Origin: Rubritalea squalenifaciens DSM 18772
Lineage (GTDB): Bacteria; Verrucomicrobiota; Verrucomicrobiia; Verrucomicrobiales; Akkermansiaceae
Reading direction: 5' to 3'
NCBI RefSeq assembly: GCF_900141815.1
Contig: NZ_FQYR01000003.1
Location: 248,001 to 312,000 of the forward strand
DNA: 64,000 bases
Part shown: positions 6,897 to 15,100 of the stretch, in pieces
How positions within the stretch are numbered: position 1 is the stretch's first letter
Layout of the letters: every line of letters starts with the position of its first letter
Program-made: the position numbers and the translations under genes
Notes under the pieces: generated by a model
Told to the model about the DNA's origin: nothing
The model's input: only the letters and a program-made list of their open reading frames with translations
The model's database searches: none

Positions 6897-7119
6897 CGGG
6901 GAGGCGGTAGAGGCCGCCGTAGGCGAGCCAGCCGAAGAGGGGGACGAGGACGATGAGCGACCAAAGCAGCTTGCGAAAGAGAGGGCCTTCGTCGGTCCAG
7001 ATGTTGCGGATGAAGTAGCCGGAGATCAGCAGAAACGCGCCGCCGATGCTGCAGGCACCGAGGATGGTGCGGGTGTCTCCGGCGGAAATGCGTTCAAGGA
7101 TGGGATCGAAGAGGGACAT
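6877..7119 (-). CDS. Small two-helix membrane protein, PLDc_N-like
   Basis: The 80-residue product has two hydrophobic segments, GACSIGGAFLLISGYFI (about residues 21-37) and LLWSLIVLVPLFGWLAY (about 51-67), with basic residues between them. The W-x6-P-x2-G-x2-Y pattern of the second helix resembles the phospholipase D/cardiolipin synthase N-terminal domain that also occurs as stand-alone small membrane proteins. The last seven residues fall in the 44-bp repeat. A one-base shift there would extend the protein through KAAAIAEASPKRAVVYG, so the present C-terminus may be the result of a frame change. Confidence 0.6.
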   Translation of the reverse strand: MSLFDPILERISAGDTRTILGACSIGGAFLLISGYFIRNIWTDEGPLFRKLLWSLIVLVPLFGWLAYGGLYRLPESRGHC

Positions 7120-7270
7120 GAGGTGGCGTGTTAGGTCTTATGTTTTAGGTGTTACGTTTCTTCGGTGCGGAGCTTGTATCATGGATGACTGATTTGGTCA
7201 GGACTAATCTAGGTCAAAGTAGAAGTCTTCAATTCAGAGGGTGTTGTGTTGACGGTTGCAGGGATGTTAT

Positions 7271-7293
7271 TCGTCGGATTCGTGCAATTCGTG
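7271..7293 (-). repeat. Inverted partial copy of the CACGAAT repeat
   Basis: Read on the minus strand, this segment starts CACGAATTGCACGAATC, identical over 17 bases to 4472-4488, and continues with a related CGACGA unit. It lies in the spacer before the cobalamin riboswitch. Apart from this repeat I see nothing convincing between 7120 and about 7420. Confidence 0.5.
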
Positions 7294-7427
7294 TTTCATT
7301 GAAGCGATAGACCTGTATAGCAATGGAGCGGTGCTAAGGTGATTCTCACAGTGAAAAAACTACCACCACGGCTAACATTCGGCGTTGTTATTTGCTGGGG
7401 AGTGTGTATGGCGGGGGAGTCATCTTT

Positions 7428-7590
7428 GGGAGGCCCGTGGCACGGGCAGGAAATAGATGGGGAATCCGGTGAGCTGGCCGGTGGGGTTTTCTCTAGATTG
7501 AGGGAGCTTTGCTGAGCTGGGTATTCCGGAGCGGTGCCGCCACTGTGAGCTTGCTGAGATGCAGGTGAGTCAGACTACCAGCCTAGGGAT
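7428..7590 (+). promoter_or_regulatory. Cobalamin riboswitch
   Basis: Characteristic blocks of the adenosylcobalamin aptamer appear in order: GGGGAATCCGGTGAG (7459-7473), then ATTCCGGAGCGGTGCCGCC and the almost invariant CCGCCACTGTGAG (about 7523-7549), then the B12-box-like segment GAGTCAGACTACCAGCC (7567-7583). The leader continues about 50 bases further with a GC-rich stretch (CGCCGCCGCGCGCAACGGGG, 7602-7621) that could form the regulatory kissing or sequestering helix before the receptor's start codon. In this class, bound cobalamin normally lowers expression of downstream uptake genes, which matches the TonB receptor that follows. The exact ends are approximate. Confidence 0.9.
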
Positions 7591-7643
7591 TTACACATGA
7601 ACACGCCGCCGCGCGCAACGGGGGCACATGGTAGAACTGTTTA

Positions 7644-9551
7644 ATGATTGAAAAAGTGAAGGCCCAGAAGGGTCTGGTACTTGTTGGCTTCACGGCCTGT
7701 GCACTGGGTGCTCAGGGTGAAGAGGTTTCCGCTCAGGCGGGTGAGAAGGTGGAGCAACTGGCGCCGAGCACGGTGCTGGCAAGCAGGTTCGAGGAGCCTG
7801 TGGATGGGACGGTATCTTCCGTATCCGTGCTTCGTGGTGGTGAACTCGGGAGAATGCAGGATTACCGTATTACCGAGAGTTTGAAGATTTTCCCGGGGAT
7901 CCAGGGGCTTTCGACCTCCGGCCAGCGCGGGAACTTTGAGAGTGTTTTGGTGCGTGGTTTACCAACGCGCTATTCACAGGTGGTGGTGGATGGAGTGCGC
8001 GTGACGGACTCCAGCAATGGTTTGAACAATTTCCTGAGCAATACGCAGCTGGGCCTGGTGGATCGCCTCGAGTTCCTGCGTGGTCCTCAGAGTGTGCTCT
8101 ACGGGGGTGAAGCTGTGGGTGGGGTGCTTGGTTACGAGACCAAGGTAGGTGATGGTGAGCCAGAGGGGTTTCTTCTTGGTGAGGCGGGCAGTTTCGATAG
8201 CTACCGTGCGGCGCTGAACTCCACCGGAGCTGTGGGTGATGTGCAGTACGGGGTAGAGCTCGGCCGTGAGTTCACAGGGAACGACACTTACTCCGCATTT
8301 CCTATCCAGGACTACACGCTCAATACCGCGATGCTGGGCCTGAAGTGGAATGTGAATGACGACCTGAGCGTGAAATTCAGCTACCGTGGAGCCGATGGCA
8401 ACCTCATCACCCGTACGGAAGACCAGTGGGGCTACTACACGAGCGATGTGGATACCGACTATCATTTGTTTGCGCTGAATACCGCGCTGCGTGTGAACGA
8501 GAGCTGGAACAGCCTGCTGACTCTGGGCTACTACGAGGAAGCCTATGATGCTGATTTTGATGGCAGCTACGGCGGCTCCGTCTTTGGTTCGGACACGGAT
8601 CGCTTCTCCGTGATCTGGAGTAACAAGGTGAAGCTCAGCGAGAAGCTGGATGTCGTGGCGGGTGCTGAGTATGCCTCCACTGGCTTCAGCAATTCTAACG
8701 GAAGAGATTTCGGTTTCGCCACCTATGCGGCTTTTGCGAATAGCTATTTCCGTCCCGTAGAAAACCTGCTGTTTGAAGCAGGCGCTCGTTATGATGAGCA
8801 CGAGGAATACGGTGGTGAAGTGGCCTGGAATCTGGGCGTGAGCTATGATTTCGTGCAGACAGGTACTCGTCTGAGAGCGCGTGCGGCAGAATCCTACCGT
8901 ACACCGGTGCTGGCGGATTCCGAGGCATTCCAGGACATCTTTGTGAACCAGCTGGCGAACCCGGATCTGGAGACTGAAGAAGTTCTCGGCTTCGAGCTCG
9001 GGGTGGATCAGGAGATTGGCCAGGATCACCTCCTGCAAGTGACTTATTTCTATCAGCAGCTGGATAACGCGATCTACACGGAGACCATCGCTCCGGGTAT
9101 GTGGCCAAATCCATCCACCACCCAGCGCCAGAATAGTGAGGGTGACTCACTGGTGAGCGGTGTGGAGACAGCGCTGCAGGGCAGCTTTGCCGACGGGTCC
9201 ACGAGCTATCGCATCGCGTGGACGGCACAGATCAAGGAAGAAGTCGTTGATGTGCCGGATCACATGTTAAGTGCCGACCTCTACTATGACGGCGGTGCGT
9301 GGCTCGTGGGCTGCGGAGCGACATACCTCACCGGAGCCAGCTATGGTAATCCGGATGATGTCAACTTTGTGGAGACAGACGAGCGCTGTGTTGCTCGCCT
9401 CTACGGTCACTATCAGGTCAGCGAGAATGTGAAGCTGCATGGCCGCATTGAGAACGTATTCGATGAAGAGTACGTGCTCTCAGACATTTACGGCTCACGC
9501 ATCCAGGGGCAGGGCTTTGGTGCCTTCGCCGGAGTGACTCTTAGCTGGTAA
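7644..9551 (+). CDS. btuB: TonB-dependent outer-membrane receptor, probably for cobalamin (BtuB-like)
   Basis: The protein has 635 residues, begins with a signal peptide (cleavage probable after about residue 25), and continues with a plug domain at about residues 40-170 containing VLVRGLPTRYSQVVVDGVRV and LEFLRGPQSVLYGGEAVGGV. A 22-strand barrel region follows and the chain ends in GVTLSW, with the terminal aromatic residue expected for outer-membrane insertion. The substrate is inferred from the riboswitch just upstream and the BtuF/BtuD/BtuC-type genes downstream. It would use TonB-ExbB-ExbD energy, and those genes are not in the window. The length and domain order match BtuB. Confidence 0.85.
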   Translation: MIEKVKAQKGLVLVGFTACALGAQGEEVSAQAGEKVEQLAPSTVLASRFEEPVDGTVSSVSVLRGGELGRMQDYRITESLKIFPGIQGLSTSGQRGNFESVLVRGLPTRYSQVVVDGVRVTDSSNGLNNFLSNTQLGLVDRLEFLRGPQSVLYGGEAVGGVLGYETKVGDGEPEGFLLGEAGSFDSYRAALNSTGAVGDVQYGVELGREFTGNDTYSAFPIQDYTLNTAMLGLKWNVNDDLSVKFSYRGADGNLITRTEDQWGYYTSDVDTDYHLFALNTALRVNESWNSLLTLGYYEEAYDADFDGSYGGSVFGSDTDRFSVIWSNKVKLSEKLDVVAGAEYASTGFSNSNGRDFGFATYAAFANSYFRPVENLLFEAGARYDEHEEYGGEVAWNLGVSYDFVQTGTRLRARAAESYRTPVLADSEAFQDIFVNQLANPDLETEEVLGFELGVDQEIGQDHLLQVTYFYQQLDNAIYTETIAPGMWPNPSTTQRQNSEGDSLVSGVETALQGSFADGSTSYRIAWTAQIKEEVVDVPDHMLSADLYYDGGAWLVGCGATYLTGASYGNPDDVNFVETDERCVARLYGHYQVSENVKLHGRIENVFDEEYVLSDIYGSRIQGQGFGAFAGVTLSW

Positions 9552-9598
9552 ATGATATTTGCATGCAAGCCAGTATTGGTTTGCTATGTCAAGGGGGT

Positions 9599-9632
9599 GC
9601 AGAGTTGTACGGTGTCGGCTGTACAACTCTGC
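9599..9632 (+). terminator. 12-bp inverted repeat between receptor and binding-protein gene
   Basis: GCAGAGTTGTAC and GTACAACTCTGC form a perfect 12-bp stem with a 10-base loop. The downstream sequence is TAATTTGGG, so the T-tract is poor. It could be a weak terminator or an RNA processing site that lowers expression of the transporter genes relative to the receptor, or a protein operator. Confidence 0.5.
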
Positions 9633-9671
9633 TAATTTGGGAGGATTCCATCGAACGAAAATTTTTTATCC

Positions 9672-10502
9672 ATGCCGCGCAGTATCCATAATGAATATCT
9701 GGACCATCGTTTTGAGATTTCTGGCGAGGTGAAGCGCGTGGTGAGCCTGGTCTCATCGGCTACCGAGTATCTTGGTGAGATGGGCTTGTTAGAGCGTGTG
9801 GTCGGGGTGAGTGAGTACTGTGATCGCTACGTGGATACCGAAGGCATGGAGGTGGTGGGGCAGTATGTGACGGCAGATATTGAGCGAATTGTGCAGCTGG
9901 AGCCAGATCTACTGCTGATGACGACGGGGATTCAGCGCAAGCTGGGGCTTCGTATGGCGAAGGCAGGGGTGCCGGTCTATAATCTGCCGCTTCCTGTGAG
10001 CTTTGAGGGCATGCTGGAGAATGTGATGCTGCTTGGTGGCTTGATGGATGAGATGGGGAAGGCGAGGCAGTTGGTCGAGTGGCTTCGTGAGCGAGCGGCC
10101 AAGCTGCGGGCGGAGCAGATTTTTGAGCAGCGGCCACGGGTGTACGTGGAGCTGTGGCTGGGCAGGCATATGCGTGCTGTCGGTGGTTTGAGTTATATCC
10201 GTGATCTGGTAGAAATGGCGGGTGGAGAATTAGTCTATGGAGAGCGCTCCCAGGGCTACTTCGTACCTGAGCTGGATGAGGTTAAGCGACTGATTCCTGA
10301 TGTGTACGTCTTTTTCCATGAACCGGAATACCGGGTGGATGGCGCTGCGCTGGTGCGTGAGCGAGGGTGGGATGAGAGTATTCCTGTGGTGATGAGTGAC
10401 GTGACCATGGGGGAGAATGTGATCCAGGATGGTCCGAGTATGTTGGACACGGTGGTGTGGCTACGTGAGCAGATGCGGATAGCCAAACGTGGAGGAATTT
10501 GA
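9672..10502 (+). CDS. BtuF-like cobalamin-binding protein without a signal peptide
   Basis: This is a periplasmic-binding-protein fold of the helical-backbone (BtuF/FhuD) type. The N-terminal VVSLVSSATEYLGEMGLLERVVGVSEYCD, read in two adjoining parts, is the classic start of lobe 1, and EPDLLLMTTGIQ and MLDTVVWLREQM are typical later elements. The family binds cobalamin or siderophores for an ABC importer. The N-terminus (MPRSIHNEYLDHRF) is polar, so no export signal is visible. Either the protein acts in the cytoplasm or the true start is missed, although no better upstream start is seen. The length of 276 residues is normal for the mature domain. It lies 16 bases before the second binding-protein gene. 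Confidence 0.8.
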   Translation: MPRSIHNEYLDHRFEISGEVKRVVSLVSSATEYLGEMGLLERVVGVSEYCDRYVDTEGMEVVGQYVTADIERIVQLEPDLLLMTTGIQRKLGLRMAKAGVPVYNLPLPVSFEGMLENVMLLGGLMDEMGKARQLVEWLRERAAKLRAEQIFEQRPRVYVELWLGRHMRAVGGLSYIRDLVEMAGGELVYGERSQGYFVPELDEVKRLIPDVYVFFHEPEYRVDGAALVRERGWDESIPVVMSDVTMGENVIQDGPSMLDTVVWLREQMRIAKRGGI

Positions 10503-10518
10503 CTAAGATTTCTAGCAA

Positions 10519-11445
10519 GTGAAGGAGATAGCGAAATACAAGGCGATAGCGATGGGGATCGGCGTGGTGCTGGTCTTCACGCTGAGCTATTTCCTTAAGG
10601 ATATTTCCAGCCGCCAAGTAGAGGAAAACAAAGGGCTGACCGAGGCGAAGGAAGTCGAGCGGGTCGTGGCGCTGGCGCCAAGTACGGTGGAGATCCTCTA
10701 TGCGCTGGAGCTGGGGGGCAAGGTGGCCGGGGTTTCCCGCTACACGACTTATCCGCTAGAGGCATTGGAGAAACCGAAGGTGGGTGGCTATGTCGATGTA
10801 GATATGGAGGCCCTAGTGGCGCTGAAGCCAGATCTGGTGATTCTGCTGATGGAACAATCACAGCTGGAGGACAAGCTGAAGGGGATGGGAATCGGCACTC
10901 TGAAGGTGAAGCACATGACCGTGGATGGGGTGCTGGAGAGTGTGCGCAAGGTGGCGGAGCGCTGTGGTGTGAAGGACAAGGGGATTTTGCTAGAGCAAGC
11001 GATGAGGCAGCAGATGGCCGAGGTGGTGAAAGTCAGCGAGGGGAAAGCGAAACCCAAGGTGCTGGTTAGCATTGGCCGTGAGGTGGGCACAGGCAAGGTG
11101 CGGATGCTCACTGCCGCAGGTGCTCAGGGGATTCACCAGGAGATGATCGGGCTGGCCGGTGGGGTGAATGCCTATGAGGGGAGTGTTCCATTCCCTCAAC
11201 TGAATCGCGAACATCTGATCATGATGAATCCGGATGTGATCATCGATATGGTGCCGCAGCGCGATCTGGATGCTGTTGGCGAAGAGAAATTGCTGGCGGA
11301 GTGGCAGGAATTTGGTGAGCTGAAGGCGGTGAAAAACGGTCAGGTTTATGTGTTAGGTGGGGACCAGTACTTTGTGCCGGGGCCTCGACTGGTTGAGACG
11401 CTGAAACGCTATGCTGAGATGATCCATGGAGGTGGCCATGAGTGA
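10519..11445 (+). CDS. btuF: BtuF-like substrate-binding protein with N-terminal membrane anchor
   Basis: A GTG start gives an N-terminal hydrophobic helix (AIAMGIGVVLVFTLSYF, about residues 9-25) that may be an uncleaved anchor or signal. A helical-backbone binding domain follows. Lobe 1 begins VVALAPSTVEILYALEL and contains YVDVDMEALVALKPDLVI; lobe 2 contains LAGGVNAYEG and NPDVIIDM. It probably presents cobalamin to the ABC transporter encoded next. The end overlaps the ATPase gene, so the two are translationally coupled. Two different binding proteins in one operon is unusual. Confidence 0.85.
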   Translation: MKEIAKYKAIAMGIGVVLVFTLSYFLKDISSRQVEENKGLTEAKEVERVVALAPSTVEILYALELGGKVAGVSRYTTYPLEALEKPKVGGYVDVDMEALVALKPDLVILLMEQSQLEDKLKGMGIGTLKVKHMTVDGVLESVRKVAERCGVKDKGILLEQAMRQQMAEVVKVSEGKAKPKVLVSIGREVGTGKVRMLTAAGAQGIHQEMIGLAGGVNAYEGSVPFPQLNREHLIMMNPDVIIDMVPQRDLDAVGEEKLLAEWQEFGELKAVKNGQVYVLGGDQYFVPGPRLVETLKRYAEMIHGGGHE

Positions 11446-12169
11446 GTGCCTGATAGAGCTCTGCGATGCGGGTGTTCAGGTCTCCGGTAAGGAGCTTTTG
11501 GGCGGCGTGAACCTCTGTGTGACTCAGGGGGAGCATTTGGCCGTGATCGGGCCCAATGGTGCGGGCAAGAGCACGCTGGTGAAGCTGCTGCTGGGGATGC
11601 ACAAGGCAAGTGCTGGCACGGTGCAGATCGGTGGGAGAGATGTTTCTTCCTATCCGCGGCGTGAGTTGGCACGGATGATCGGCTATGTGCCGCAGCTGCT
11701 GGCGGCAGAGGTGCCGTACACGGTGAGAGAATTTGTAGAAATGGGTCGCTACGCTCATGGTGATCGTGATGCCAAGGCGGTGGATGAAGCAATGGAGCTT
11801 GTGGAGGTGGGTGAATTTTCTGAAAGAGTGGTGGCGACCCTGAGTGGCGGTGAACGTCAGCGGGTCTGTATCGCTGCGGCTCTGGCGCAAGAAGCGCCCC
11901 TGCTGCTGCTAGATGAGCCGTTGGCGCATTTGGACCCGGGGCAGAGGATCGAGGTGCAGCGGGTGCTGCGCGGAGTGAGGGAGGAAGTGACCCTCATTGC
12001 GGTGACGCATGATCTGGGCTGGATGCAGCGGGACTTCGAGCACGTGCTGGCGCTGCAGGCTGGAGGGGTGAAATTCGATGGATCCGTGCGTGATCTGATG
12101 GCTGGTGAAGTGCTGGGTGAGCTCTTTGGCTCTGCGGTGATGGATCAGTTAGGGAGGAGACTGGTGTGA
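11438..12169 (+). CDS. btuD: ABC transporter ATP-binding protein, cobalamin/iron-chelate type
   Basis: This is the ATPase subunit of a FecCD-type importer. Visible motifs are Walker A GPNGAGKST, Q-loop YVPQLL, signature LSGGERQR, Walker B LLLLDEP with the D-loop LAHLDPG, and the H-loop THD. I prefer the ATG at 11438, which has GGAGG five bases upstream, over the in-frame ATG at 11426. The start overlaps the binding-protein gene and the end overlaps the permease gene (GTGTGA), so the four transporter genes form one tight unit. The length of 243 residues is normal. Confidence 0.9.
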   Translation: MSECLIELCDAGVQVSGKELLGGVNLCVTQGEHLAVIGPNGAGKSTLVKLLLGMHKASAGTVQIGGRDVSSYPRRELARMIGYVPQLLAAEVPYTVREFVEMGRYAHGDRDAKAVDEAMELVEVGEFSERVVATLSGGERQRVCIAAALAQEAPLLLLDEPLAHLDPGQRIEVQRVLRGVREEVTLIAVTHDLGWMQRDFEHVLALQAGGVKFDGSVRDLMAGEVLGELFGSAVMDQLGRRLV

Positions 12170-13137
12170 AGAAATTACTCGTGCTTCTGGCTCTGGCGGT
12201 GCTGACGCTTTTAGTGGCTCCGCATCTAGGGCACACGGTGCTGGAGGGAAACGACCCTAAAGGTATCAATGATCTGGTGTTTCGGGAAATCCGCGTGCCT
12301 CGGGTCTTGATGGCGTTTCTCTGCGGGATGGGTCTGAGTCTGGGGGGGCTGGTTTTTCAAGCGATGTTCCGGAATTCGCTGGCGACCCCTTTCACGCTGG
12401 GTGTAGCTAGTGGTTCCACGCTGGGTGTGGCGCTGTGGGTAATGTTCGGGATTCAGTTCTCGTTGCTCGGGATTTCCGGGCTCTCTCTAGCGGCGCTGGC
12501 GGGGGCGCTGGTCTCGATTCTTCTGGTCTACGGGATGGCGCGGGTGACGGGTGGTTTTTCTCCGCTGGCCATGCTGCTGGGCGGTGTGGTGCTGAGTTTC
12601 TTTTTCTCGAGTCTGACGCTGCTAGTGCAGCATTTCGCGGATGCGGGGAGTACTTTCAGGGTGATGCGCTGGCTGATGGGGAATCTGGGAGGCGCGGATT
12701 ATGAGGGCGTCTGGCAGGTGCTGCCCTTCGTGCTGAGCGGGATGATGATCGTGAGCTTTTTCCGCAATGAGCTGGACCTGCTTTCCCTCGGCGATGAGTT
12801 GGCTCAGAGCCGCGGGGTGGAGGTCGACCGTGTGCGGAAGGTGCTGTTTTTTGCCGTGTCCCTGATGGTGGCGGGGGTCATGACGGTCTGCGGGCCGATC
12901 GGCTTTGTGGGGATCATGGTGCCGCATTTCTGCCGCATGCTTTTTGGAGTGAGTCACCGAAACTTGGTCTGGGCGAGTGTGCTGCTCGGGGGGATTTTTC
13001 TGGTCTGGTGCGATACCTTGGCTAGGTCGATCTCTGTAGGTGGTGAGCTGCCGGTGGGGGTGCTGACTGCGCTCCTTGGTGGGCCGTTTTTCCTCTGGCT
13101 ACTGGTTCAGAATGGGGGCCGGGGTATGCGCTATTGA
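12166..13137 (+). CDS. btuC: FecCD-family ABC transporter permease, cobalamin type
   Basis: This is an inner-membrane permease that forms the translocation pathway as a homodimer with the ATPase. The chain is strongly hydrophobic throughout, with roughly nine to ten membrane helices. It contains the family motifs VFREIRVPRVLMAFLCGMGL (early), FRNSLATPFTLGVASGS, LGDELAQSRGV and CGPIGFVGIMVPHFCRM. The GTG start overlaps the ATPase stop. The length of 323 residues is typical. The cobalamin assignment rests on the riboswitch at the head of the locus; by sequence alone an iron-chelate permease would look similar. Confidence 0.9.
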   Translation: MKKLLVLLALAVLTLLVAPHLGHTVLEGNDPKGINDLVFREIRVPRVLMAFLCGMGLSLGGLVFQAMFRNSLATPFTLGVASGSTLGVALWVMFGIQFSLLGISGLSLAALAGALVSILLVYGMARVTGGFSPLAMLLGGVVLSFFFSSLTLLVQHFADAGSTFRVMRWLMGNLGGADYEGVWQVLPFVLSGMMIVSFFRNELDLLSLGDELAQSRGVEVDRVRKVLFFAVSLMVAGVMTVCGPIGFVGIMVPHFCRMLFGVSHRNLVWASVLLGGIFLVWCDTLARSISVGGELPVGVLTALLGGPFFLWLLVQNGGRGMRY

Positions 13138-13180
13138 TTTCTTGACGGATCGTGGGGTGTTGCTTCATAGTATTTAGTGA

Positions 13181-14002
13181 ATGAAATCTCACGTACTCCC
13201 TACACTCACTTTGTCTCTCGCAGCGCTGCTTCCTCTCAGTTATTCAGCTGATGCAGCGACGACTGCCTTTAACTTCTTTCATACCAGCTTTGCTGCGAAT
13301 ACGGGAATTGATGATTCCACCGAAAACACGGATGCTTTGAATGCTGTAGCCGGGCTGGACTCGCCGAATTGGTATAATTTGGGAATTGCGGGCTCTGGTG
13401 GACCGACGGGGACTGACTCTGGAGATGGAATTGGTGTCCAGTGGTGGTCCAGTAATGCTTTTAATGCAGGATCAGAAGGAGTGACTGCTGGTGGAGATGC
13501 TTCCCAGCAGGTTTTTCGGATGTATCTGGATGATGGTGATGGTGGTACTTCCTATGCTGCCGCAGACGGCTACGGAGTGACGATTAGTGTCACTGGCTTG
13601 TCAGCTTATCTAGCTAGTCAGAGTGCTACGAGCTATACGGTCACGCTTTTCTTGTCCACAGATAGCAGTGATTTCACGCAGCCTGAAATCCGGGATGGAG
13701 CGCTGACGGGTTCTAATAATGTGACAGATCTGAGTCTGCTGGGATCACCAACCGTGAATGTGCTAGGGGATGGTACCCAGCCTGTGCCGAGTGGGGCGCA
13801 GAGTAACACGGGCGGTACCCGTGGTGTCGCTAGCTTGACTGGTTTGACTGCGGATGAAATTACGATCGCCATGCCGACGAATGCTGGTGGAGGTGTCAGG
13901 GGCTCAATTGCAGGTTTTGCAATTACCGCTGTTCCTGAGCCATCTTCTACCATGATGCTAGGTCTTGCCGGGGTGGGATTCATACTGCGCAGGCGCAGGT
14001 AA
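13181..14002 (+). CDS. PEP-CTERM sorting-domain protein
   Basis: A signal peptide (about residues 1-25, ending near SADA) is followed by a Gly/Ser/Thr/Asp-rich, low-complexity beta-type region without cysteines. The C-terminus is VPEPSSTMMLGLAGVGFILR plus a basic tail, which is the PEP motif, a hydrophobic helix and an arginine cluster. This tripartite tail directs processing by exosortase and release or attachment at the cell surface, usually in polysaccharide-producing bacteria. No exosortase gene is in the window. The body is unrecognised. A strong terminator follows, so it is probably a single-gene unit. Confidence 0.85.
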   Translation: MKSHVLPTLTLSLAALLPLSYSADAATTAFNFFHTSFAANTGIDDSTENTDALNAVAGLDSPNWYNLGIAGSGGPTGTDSGDGIGVQWWSSNAFNAGSEGVTAGGDASQQVFRMYLDDGDGGTSYAAADGYGVTISVTGLSAYLASQSATSYTVTLFLSTDSSDFTQPEIRDGALTGSNNVTDLSLLGSPTVNVLGDGTQPVPSGAQSNTGGTRGVASLTGLTADEITIAMPTNAGGGVRGSIAGFAITAVPEPSSTMMLGLAGVGFILRRRR

Positions 14003-14029
14003 GATTGGCCAGCTTCAGCTCGTTCGTAG

Positions 14030-14057
14030 CGCGTCTCTAGGGAGACGCGTTTTTTAT
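14030..14057 (+). terminator. Rho-independent terminator after the PEP-CTERM gene
   Basis: CGCGTCTC (14030-14037) pairs perfectly with GAGACGCG (14042-14049) across a TAGG loop and is followed by six T residues and TATT. Confidence 0.9.
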
Positions 14058-14980
14058 TACTGGGAAGATATGGGAATCTTAGTTTCCTGGGGCAGGGGGT
14101 AAAAAGTCAGCAAAGGCTTTGTGTGAAGGAGTCGTTCGGTCATGGTTTTTATGTACAATTACGTACTCAATGTCGGCTGTTGACTGTCATGATTGTGACA
14201 TGGAGTTCGAGCTGATTCTCTGGTTGGGGAGCGCTGTGACTGTACTTAGTTTACTAGTTTTGTATGTTCCTGATGTTCATTCTGGGGAGCTTGGTTTGTG
14301 CAGGCTATGAAGCAGGCGAATTCAAGGGGTGGGGCGGAGTGGTCGCCGGGTTGTCAGGATAAGGTTCAGGTGAGCTAACGATCGTGCTGCTGATAAGTGT
14401 GGCTGAGAGGGGGGAGGGAGTCAAAATTTGGGGGTGATTGCGGGGCTGTGGGGGGGGGGGCATGTCCCTCGTTGTCCGAGGGCTTGTTTTTTGTTCGTCT
14501 CATTTTCCCTTGGGGAAAGATTGATCCAGCACATAAATAAATCGGTTGTTTGAATTTGGGGTGCAACACGCCATCACTGGATGGACGTATTTTTACATCT
14601 AGTGTGGTGGACTGGTTTTTCTAGAGACTCGTGAGGGTAGCGGGGGGAGGTTTCAAGCGTAGTTTGCGAGTGTTGTTTTGAAGTGGATCTCGTGCTTTGT
14701 CAGATATTGGGGAGGAATTAGCTAGATAAAGCATTGCCTGGTGCAAGTTGAAGTCGTGCTGGAGGTGATAGTGGATGTTTCAGTGTGATCATTTCACGGG
14801 TTGAAGTCTGGACGTGGTGTCCAGGGTATTAATGATGCAAGTGTATCAAGCGAGTGTAAATGGATGGTAATATGTACAAAATACAATAAAAGATAGAATA
14901 TATTTACATGGCTTGTGATGATGTATTTAGTTTCGGTTTTTAGGAAGCTTTTGATTTATGGGGTTGATGGTATTGAAGGA

Positions 14981-14998
14981 TTTAATCAGTTGATTGAA
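14981..14998. promoter_or_regulatory. Candidate operator dyad 1 upstream of TetR gene
   Basis: TTTAATCA-GT-TGATTGAA is an 18-base dyad with one mismatch between its 8-base arms, about 100 bases before the TetR start. Its right part TTGATTGAA is repeated exactly at 15022-15030 and inverted at 15069-15077. Dyads of this size upstream of a TetR-family gene are typical autoregulatory sites. Binding is inferred. Confidence 0.4.
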
Positions 14999-15068
14999 TA
15001 GGATTTTGCTTGTTGTAGTAGTTGATTGAAGGGCTTGTTGGTCGATCTGATAGAGTTTTCTTGCAAGA

Positions 15069-15089
15069 TTCAATCAAATGCTTTAATTG
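15069..15089. promoter_or_regulatory. Candidate operator dyad 2 upstream of TetR gene
   Basis: TTCAATCAA (15069-15077) is the exact inverse of the TTGATTGAA copies at 14990-14998 and 15022-15030. It also forms its own dyad, CAATCAAA-TGC-TTTAATTG (15071-15089), with one mismatch. It ends only 11 bases before the TetR start codon, a position suited to repression of the efflux operon. Confidence 0.4.
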
Positions 15090-15100
15090 TTCGCTAGGCT

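Larger units (their letters stand above)
14058..15100. other. Long gene-free stretch before the TetR gene
   Basis: I see no convincing gene here. Short open frames (for example 14119-14310 on the plus strand and 14375-14569 on the minus strand) lack a ribosome-binding site and look random. The stretch includes a run of eleven G at 14450-14460, a small TTTCCC/GGGAAA dyad near 14505-14519, a CTGGAC-GTGGT-GTCCAG dyad at 14808-14824, and an AT-rich second half that leads into the likely control region of the efflux operon. Confidence 0.6.

Noticed and set aside
7351..7515. 54-codon GTG-initiated open frame with a signal-like start
   Set aside because: It runs straight through the cobalamin aptamer, whose conserved blocks explain the sequence better, and it has no ribosome-binding site.
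7974..9038. Long open frame (354 codons) on the minus strand
   Set aside because: Antisense to the TonB-dependent receptor, with no family resemblance.
14119..14310. 63-codon open frame in the gene-free region
   Set aside because: No ribosome-binding site, no recognisable protein pattern, and sequence composition like the surrounding spacer.
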